In this document: positions 56,890 through 64,000 of the stretch, one piece after another
Numbering within the stretch: position 1 is the first letter of the stretch
Layout of the letters: the number at the start of each line of letters is the position of its first letter
Origin: Sambucus nigra
Taxonomy: Eukaryota; Streptophyta; Magnoliopsida; Dipsacales; Adoxaceae
Assembly (NCBI GenBank): GCA_949130495.1
Contig: OX422216.1
Coordinates: 101,935,967 to 101,999,966 of the forward strand
Length of the DNA stretch: 64,000 bases
Direction of reading: 5' to 3'
Program-made: the position numbers and the translations under genes
The notes under the pieces: generated by a model
What the model saw: the letters and a program-made list of their open reading frames with translations, nothing else
Told to the model about the DNA's origin: nothing
The model's database searches: none

Positions 56890-58702
56890 CCTGTGACACC
56901 CCGCCTAATTCAATACCGGGCGATCAGTCATTTATTAAATTAAAATCAAGGTGAACAGTTGGTTCATTCTTAGCATCACTGTCACAAAATAAAATATACC
57001 AATTTAAACACCCTAAATAATTAAGCTAAGTGTCAAAACAATTTAAAACTTTATTTCCATTTTATTGAATCCAAATATGTAAACCTTTTTAACAACCAAC
57101 AGTTTAAGAATCACGTAAATACTAAGGATGGCAATAACACCCAAGAATTAAAACCATCCAGATAAGCCAAACTAGTTTAAAACTATAAATGAAACCATCC
57201 TGACAGTAGTTAACTCCCGAGGAGTACTGAATACAGAAAAATACAAATAAACATAGATCTCTGATATAACCAAACTGAATAGGGAAACGGGCGACACATG
57301 CCCTAACTAATCAGAACTAAAATAAGAATAGAATCAATGAAGAGGTCATCTAAAGCAATGGCCTGCAACTCCCACATAAGTTGCAGCTCGTCCAATCCAA
57401 AGAACCTATGCATGACGCCCCTGTGGCTGGGCACCTGTAGTACATACATATATATATATATATATATACACACACAAGAGAGAGAAAAAAGACTGGAAAC
57501 GGGTCAGAGCCCGAGTGTAAAACAGTTTTAAAAATAGTTTAGAAAGTATTTAAAATGCTTACCGGCTAATGCAACAACCATGTTAGTATGCGGCACTCTA
57601 TTGAGAATTCTCACCTCTCATCTAGTGTGCACGCCTACCGTACTAATAAATCTCATAAGTTTCAAAAGTTTTTATCATGTGAAAAGCAAGGTTATGATAT
57701 TTACTTTAGGAAACCATTCTCTTCAAGATTTCTTACGTTATTTAGAACAACTCATTACCGTTACAAAGTTCTCGAACACTTATAATAAAGTTGAAGCATT
57801 TTTTTCATTTCTTATCTACTTATACGCACAGTAGAAAGTTCCCATATAGATATACGTACATATATTAGTCACACATATAATATATATACTAACGACACTC
57901 CACATAAAATCTATGGTGCTAGCATACTCTGTTATCAAGTCCCCGTATCACTCAAACTAAGGGAAATACTAGTTCGCAATCACTCTCGAACTGTATTAAC
58001 ACAACACACAAACAAATGGAGGCGAAGCATAGTTCCAGGTTTTAAGAGGTCAGCACATACCCTCACGTCTCTTAGAACATCTGACTATCATTCTCAGATA
58101 GCCTGTATCGAGGATACTATCTTCTAGGGTACGAGTCAATATCCCCCATAAAGGTCCAATCGAGATAAGTCTGTCCCGGCACGGGAACCTCCGTGTAGCA
58201 AGTAGTCCAGGTATGATTTTTGCACAAATTCATAATATATGTACAGTCACACAGTCATATATATAAATATTCAAATTTTCCAAATTAGGTGCGCCCACGA
58301 CCCATAATTATAACTATCTGATCTTAGCACATATTACCTGATTATCTCGCATAACGGATTCGTCTCTTTTATTCTCATTTATAATTATTTCATACTTACT
58401 TCTCACCTCTCGAAGTATTCTATCTCACTAAGTATAATTTCAGTACGTATACTCTCACTTACCTTCTGGTCTAAATCCTTTATGAGTCTCCATCTTTTAG
58501 TAAACGTACGCACAATTTCCTATGTGTGAATAACTCTTTGTTTACCCACAATTTCATCCCACAATAAATTTCACTCAACGAAGTATACCTAGACCCTATT
58601 GGTCCTCTTTAAACCCATTATACTCTATCAATAATAATCAAGGGTTCCTACGCATTTTAACCGGATTAAAAAAAAGGTGGAAAATATGCACTTTTCTAGG
58701 AA

Positions 58703-58739
58703 GGATCGATCGATGTTCTTGATCCATCAATCGATCAAG
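58703..58739 (-). repeat. TCGATCGATC palindrome block, F 5' LTR
   Basis: GGATCGATCGATG followed by TCAATCGATCAAG. The 3' LTR of F has a shortened version. GTTACGG (CCGTAAC on the minus strand) is at 58768-58774. Confidence 0.8.
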
Positions 58740-59665
58740 CAGTTATGATGAATTCTGCCATTGATAAGTTACGGGTTTGCCTCTCCAACCTCTACCAAAT
58801 CTCCATTAAGGATCTCCAAACACCCAAACAACATTACTACAGGTACTATACACCTAACTACTTGATTTCCTACGTGAAACATGTTCAAATTCATCAACGG
58901 TATCGAAATAATGGGGTAAAATTTACATAAACTTCAAGAACCCTAATTTTGGAAGAAACATCAATTCTTCTAATTATTTTCCATATTTCTTATTTTTAAA
59001 TCAATACTAATTCGTGGGTAATCCTCTACATATGGTGGGTATGTCCATAATATATTAAATTTTCTCAAAATGCGATTTATGATCTCTAAATTATCAATTT
59101 CTTCCATATAACATGTTCTTGATAATCCTAAACTAACATGGTGTGACACCCCGCCTAATTAAATACCGGGCGATCACTCCTTTATTAAATTAAATCAAGG
59201 TAAACAGTTGGTTCATTCTCAGCATCACTGTCGATAAAAATAATTTTTCCAATTTAACACCCTAAATAATTAAGCTAAGTGTCAAAACCATTTTTCATAC
59301 AAACTTCCAAATTTTAATTAAAGAAAAGATTTATTAATTCAAAACAACATTTCTACAATATAGAATCACACCACGATGAACTAAAATAAAACCATACATT
59401 CACCAATCGAATGTCAACAATATAAAACTAAAAATCATAAACCATCCTGAATGAATCCCATAAACAATACTGGAATAACTGAAATATAAAAAAAATCCCA
59501 ACAATAAATGAAATGATGAAAAGGGCGACACGTGCCCAATAATGAGAGTGATAGGAGTGGAGTCAATAACATAAGTCGTCTACTCAAGTAACCTGCAACT
59601 CCCACCTAAGCTGCGGCTCGTTCTTCTCAAAGGATCCTAAGCAAGACGCCCCTGTGGCTGGGCAC

Positions 59666-61438
59666 CTGAAAATATACATATATATACACAAGAGAGAGAG
59701 AGAAAAGGAAACGGGTCAGGGCCCGAAAGTGTGTTTGATTTTAAAAATACGTTAAGCAAGTATTTAAAATGATACAGGCCAATGCAACATCATATTAGTT
59801 CGTCTCTCTCTTGAGAAATACTCACCTCTCTTCTAATGTGCACTCCTATCGCACTAACCTACCCAACGATTCGTTTATCTTAGCTTACGCATATATTTTC
59901 AAAATCGAACGATGTCAATGTTTTAAAAAGGTTACTTTCAATATGTAGTACTCCTCTCGTTTTAGCTTCCTTAAATTATAAGGTTTCCCAGTGTCTTCTC
60001 ATTACTTTCACGAAACAAGTATTTAATAATTGAGTCAACAACCATGTTCTACTTATCAAATCACAGTAGGCAGTTTAAAGTTTATAACCTCATATATATA
60101 TTATCTACTCGTATAATATATATATATATAATGACACCCCAACTAAACTATGGTGCGGGCATACTCTGCTATCCAATCCCCGTATCGCTCACACAAAGGG
60201 AAATACAAGTTCGGAATCATTCTCGAACCGTATTAACATATACAAAACAACGTTGAGGCGAAGCATAGATTCCAAGTCCAAGAGGTCAGTACATACCCAC
60301 ACGTCTCTTAGGACCGTCTGACTATCAATCTGATAGCCCGTACCTAGGATCTCTATCTTCTAGGGTACAAATCAATATCCCCCATAAAGCAACACAGGAT
60401 AAGATCGTCCCAGCGCGGTAACCTCAGGGATAGCAAGTAGCGCGGGTACGTTTTTCACATGTATATAATATATGTACACACAATTATATAAATATACCCA
60501 TTTCATCATATTAATATAGGTTTCTCTCGTAACCCATAGTCACAACATTTATCTTTAATTTCCGATTATCATGATTACGTATAAGGTTTCGTCTCTAACC
60601 TTAACTCGAAGAGTTTTCTCACTCATTACCTAATACTCATGGGTCATATCCTTACCAATCTAAAATTCAGTAAGTGACTTTATTTAATTCCAACGTAACT
60701 CTCTTACGCACCTCACCCTTAAGTTTCATAATTTCAACCTAAAGTAAATATCCCATAATCACCCTTCTCGTTGAAGATTAAAGGTTCTAACATTTATCCC
60801 TATACCCTACTGGTCCTCAATATCTCCCAAATCCTTTTATTTATAATGCCCAAGAAATATTCCACGGTAAATTAATTCAACTAATTAAACAAGGGGAAAA
60901 AGAGTTTGCCAGGAGGGGTCGATCGATCGACGTCTGGGGCTCGAACGATCGAACCTTCGATCGATCGACGCTCTAGGTTCGATCGATCGATCAAACAGGT
61001 ATTTCGATTTCTGCAGAAGTGCAGTTACGGGTTTGACTAATATTCTTCATTCAAATCCATAATTTCCAACACTAATCGTCCCAAAACTTATACTACAAAC
61101 ATGGTAATATATTTCCAGATGTTTCTAACGTTAAGCATGCATATAACCATCATTAAACATGATTAAACAACCTAAAATCTCATCTAATCATCAAGAACCC
61201 TAAGTTTTCTTAACTTTTGTTCTAATCAGTTTTCTCCAGAATTTCCTTCTAACATAACATCACAAATTCGTGGGTTGATCATCTACTTCACATATTATTT
61301 TCAGAATATGGTTATAACGATTTCTACATGCAAATCCCTATAAAAAAACTGGGGTTTTCTTCCTTTAATTATACTCCTAATCATTCCTACACTAATATGA
61401 TTATTGCACCAACGAAAATACGCAAGTTAAACACTTGC
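59666..61438 (-). other. Predicted GC-AG intron in solo LTR H
   Basis: Minus strand: CCCAG|GCAAGTGTT, CTGAC box 59719-59715, TCTCTCTCTCT tract, ATTTTCAG|GTGCCCAGCC (59667-59666); 1773 nt. This is the most consensus-like copy. Confidence 0.6.
60918..60992 (-). repeat. TCGATCGATCGA palindrome block, solo LTR H
   Basis: Three perfect 10- to 14-nt TCGA palindromes and one CGAACGATCG variant in 75 bp; CCGTAAC (minus strand, 61030-61024) lies just upstream. Confidence 0.9.
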
Positions 61439-62846
61439 CTGGGATTTCAGAGGTCTGGTTTCCTGCTGATATTGGTGTGGTTGCGTTCTCCTCCTCGCGA
61501 TCTACGCGTTGGTGGTGACGGCGGTGAAATCGGTGGTGTTTTGGGCCTTGAATCACCTTGAGAGCTCTCTCCTCTCTTCTCCAATGGCCGTTCTAGGGTT
61601 CTGAATGTTCTAACCCTAAAAGGCTGACTTAAATGGTTGCTAAGGATGGCTGAAATTCGTGGGTTTAATTACCCTATTTTGTAAAATGACCAAAATGCCC
61701 TCCCGGGTCACTAATTAAGCCTAAAAACATCCCGAGACCCAAACTAAACCCCCGGGTACACTTTTCTGACTATTTCGACCTTTCCGGACGCGTTGGCGCA
61801 CTCAAAACGACCATACGGACAACTTATAAAATATTCACTTTTTTATTAACATAATTAGTCCCGACGTGGCACTGGCACGTCCCGACTTAAATTTCCGAAA
61901 TAGTCATTTAATTCACTTATGCCATTCAATATAACCAATATAATATATTACTATGCTCATTAGTAATGTTCAACAAGTTTCCCATAATTACTAACTCTAG
62001 TCACGTTAATAATTATATCATAATAAATTTCCGGATTTTTATTAAATAAATCATCACATTAAATTTAATAAATCCCCAAATTAAATATAGCATAAAAATA
62101 CGGGGTATTACACATGGGTGAGACATTAACTAATAACAAAGCAAGATAGATACTTGCCTCGAGAATATGAGTCTGAACTTCTGAAATTTGATGATGTGGT
62201 TGTGTTCTCCTTCCTCCAATCTACTCTCCGGCGATATTTGTGGTGAAAATGGTGCAACTATGGTGGCTCTAGCCTTGGGAAGTTCCTCTCCTTCCTACCC
62301 TAATGGCCTATGTGAAATATGCAGGTTCTAGCACTAGAAGACAACCTCTAACACCTGATATATTTCTCTAATTTTTGGAGGTAATTAAATCCCAAAATTA
62401 GAAATTACCAAAATGCCCTCTCGGGTTACCGGTTAGGCCTAAAAACGTCCCAAGACCCAAACTAAACCCCAGGGTACACTTTTCTGACTATCTCGACCCT
62501 TTCGGACACATCGGCGCACTCGAAATGACCATATGGGTGACTTGTAACTTATTCAATTTTAATAATAATAATTTAGTCCCGACACGATACAGGCGCGTCC
62601 TGACTTAATTTCCATAACTGTCATATTATTCCCTCGTGACAATTTTTAATAAATTAAATTCTACATATTACTCTACTCAATAAGTAATATTTACCAAATC
62701 AATAATTTTCCAATAATTACTAACTCTCGTCATGTTAGTAAATATTTAAAACAAATTTTCGGATCAATATTAAATTAATCTACCTCCATTAAATTTAATA
62801 AATACCTAAATTTAAAAGCCATAAAAATACCAGGTATTACAACGGC

Positions 62847-63812
62847 CCGGCCTACTCGGATCGTAAGGATCATAGAAATTGGTTGGGAGTGAAATGTTTG
62901 GGCCCATTTGTGTGCTATAAAAGAGCATGCGAGTGTCTCGCTCGTAATTTCTCATGAAAATGTTAAAACGGGTCTCTAAAGCTTCAATGTGGCTCTCGTT
63001 AGGTACATAATTCGGATCCTTCGCCTCATCATACTCACGATTCTTGCCCAATGGCCTTGGGGAGACAGGGTTGCATTTGGGGTTCTTGAAGGCCGATGTC
63101 TTTTAAGAAGGAGTTATGAAATAGGCATATGGTAGGGCGTTCTTGACTCTTAGATCCATGGTGACGTGTATGATCTCCCCATAAAAGGTACGGGAAAGAT
63201 TAATTAGGCTAGCCTTGGAAAGGAGATGGTAAAGAAAATTTTCGTAGAGAATGTGGACTGCCGAGTCGCTTGAAGTTTGTAGTATGGCTCCCCAAATGAT
63301 CAAAAAGGTAAGACGGGTCGTCTCATCGAGATTACCCACCAAAAAGGTATCACGCTCCCAAACATGATTGGGTGCAATTTGCTGGATGCATTGGTGCTTT
63401 GGTATTGAGTTTCCCACGGTGGGGAAATCGAATCTTGGGGGGTGGGGACGCATTTGGCCCTTTTTTTCTGGATGATGATGTTGAGAGAAAGAGGGATTCG
63501 CGTCTCATGGACATAGGTTTCATACGTATCGTTGTTAGTTTTGACGAGAGTGCCATAAAACGTGCGCACTTCATCTAGCCACACATCGTTATCGGGCTCT
63601 GTAAGGAATTGGCGCTGCCTTTGTTGGCGGAATTGATCGGAGAAGGCTTGAGGTAGCTCATCCTAATTAACTTCTTATTCAATGTGCACGGTGCGGGTGG
63701 GAGAGAAGAAAGTTTCGCACCATATATGCTCTTGGTTAGAGCGGTATGTGTGATCACCATCGTGGAGGATTTTTGTCGAATCATACTTCTCGGGAATTTC
63801 ATCGTTTGCCAT
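62847..63812 (-). pseudogene. Gene of element G resembling plant transposon-protein domain
   Basis: The minus-strand ATG at 63812 opens MANDEIPEKYDSTKILHDGD. Later parts read WLDEVRTFYGTLVKTN, RLTFLIIWGAILQTSSDSAV, HILYENFLYHLLSKASL and LPYAYFITPS, then a region with HIEALETRFNIFMRNYERD. The order of a YGTLV motif, a helical LTF..WGAI stretch and LPYxxFIT resembles the uncharacterised plant-transposon-protein domain of Tat and Athila relatives. Stops at about 63677 and 63665 and a shift near 63450 break it. Element F cuts it at 62846. By the PPT of G it is sense to G. Confidence 0.5.
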
Positions 63813-64000
63813 TTGGAAAAAAAATTGGGAATTGACTTGAGAAGATAAAGGGTGAGGAGAGATGGAAGATGTGGGATGGAATGGATGGATGGAGGTGTAT
63901 TTATTGGTGGAGGGATGGTGGAAGTGGAGGGAAGAATGTGGAGGGATATTTTGGAGGGGAGAATGGGGAGGGAATTTTTGAAGTTTGAGGAAGAGGGAAA
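63813..64000 (-). promoter_or_regulatory. Leader and possible promoter of the G gene
   Basis: On the minus strand ACCAATAAATACACC (about 63905-63891) is TATA-like and is followed by a C/T-rich leader of about 80 nt up to the ATG. This looks like a gene promoter rather than an LTR end, but the window stops here. Confidence 0.35.

Larger units (their letters stand above)
59142..62112 (-). mobile_element. Solo LTR H
   Basis: 2971 bp with TG...CA ends and exact TSDs CATGG (59137-59141, 62113-62117). It is related to the E2 LTR (TGTAATACCCCGTATTTT start on the minus strand; shared GAGTGCGCCAACGCGTCCGG). No internal region is present. Confidence 0.92.
57435..62157 (-). other. Predicted GC-AG intron in 5' LTR of F (interrupted by H)
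   Basis: Minus strand: GAG|GCAAGTATC (62159-62152), CTGAC box 57507-57503, CTACAG|GTGCCCAGCC (57436-57435). Without H it is 1747 nt. Confidence 0.5.
48174..62841 (-). mobile_element. Element F: non-autonomous gag-relic element inserted in G
   Basis: Exact TSDs ACGGC (48169-48173, 62842-62846). LTRs are 2976 bp (48174-51149) and about 2974 bp after removing H (56892-59141 plus 62118-62841). A perfect PBS and PPT are present. The internal region holds a decayed gag and a long segment without recognisable pol, the same arrangement as element A. A hAT-like element (52921-54468) and solo LTR H (59142-62112) are inserted in it. Confidence 0.9.
56892..62841 (-). mobile_element. 5' LTR of F (contains solo LTR H)
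   Basis: TGTGACACC to GGTATTACA, interrupted at 59141 by H. The flanks of H rejoin to match the 3' LTR around 50425. Confidence 0.9.

Noticed and set aside
1..64000. tRNA, rRNA or intact host genes
   Set aside because: None recognised; the only tRNA-like sequences are the short primer-binding sites.

Overview
The window is repeat-dominated plant nuclear DNA, most likely pericentromeric or intergenic heterochromatin of a large-genome flowering plant, probably a eudicot. The species cannot be named from this sequence. There is no intact host gene. Almost every base belongs to LTR retrotransposons nested inside one another, with a few small DNA transposons. Most insertions can be dated relative to each other because exact or near-exact 5-bp target-site duplications (TSDs) are readable.

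Layout. (1) Element A, positions 1 to 42433, + strand, is a gag-only (TR-GAG-like) Ty3/gypsy element with long LTRs (about 3 to 3.5 kb); its 5' LTR starts before the window. Its gag is split by element E1 (3180-25625, - strand, TSD AACCA), a decayed chromovirus of Tekay/Del type. E1 is in turn split inside its protease by element E2 (10540-21295, + strand, TSD GAAAA), a young, nearly complete copy of a related element with gag, PR, RT, RNase H, IN and a chromodomain-like tail. A solo LTR (B, 3345-4813, TSD AAAAG) sits in the 3' LTR of E1. (2) The 3' LTR of A (27746-42433) is split by element C (28752-37626), a Tat-lineage gypsy element with two RNase H domains and an antisense ORF, and by solo LTR D (39421-42236, TSD TGATT). 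(3) 42434-44845 is the older DNA beside A: a 21-bp minisatellite followed by relics of a gene with a possible Ulp1-type peptidase. (4) 44846-64000 is element G (- strand): an LTR, a polypurine tract, a noncoding stretch and a decayed gene resembling the plant-transposon-protein family. G is split by element F (48174-62841, - strand, TSD ACGGC), which contains a hAT-like element (52921-54468) and solo LTR H (59142-62112, TSD CATGG).

The most notable result is a shared LTR architecture. Every long LTR here (A, E1, E2, D, F, H; families that differ clearly in sequence) carries what looks like a complete 1.6 to 2.0 kb GC-AG intron inside the LTR. It has a donor G|GCAAGT 530 to 690 bp from the LTR start after a purine-rich leader, a CTGAC branch-point box, and an acceptor AG, usually followed by GTGCC-AGCC-A. 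Inside this intron each LTR carries a block of short TCGA-centred palindromes whose sequence differs between families while its position is kept. Elements A and F also share a collinear non-pol segment after gag. The autonomous copies in the window (E1, E2, C) are all broken by stops and frameshifts. Three in-frame TAG codons in E2 all look like CAG-to-TAG changes, as expected from decay of methylated cytosines.
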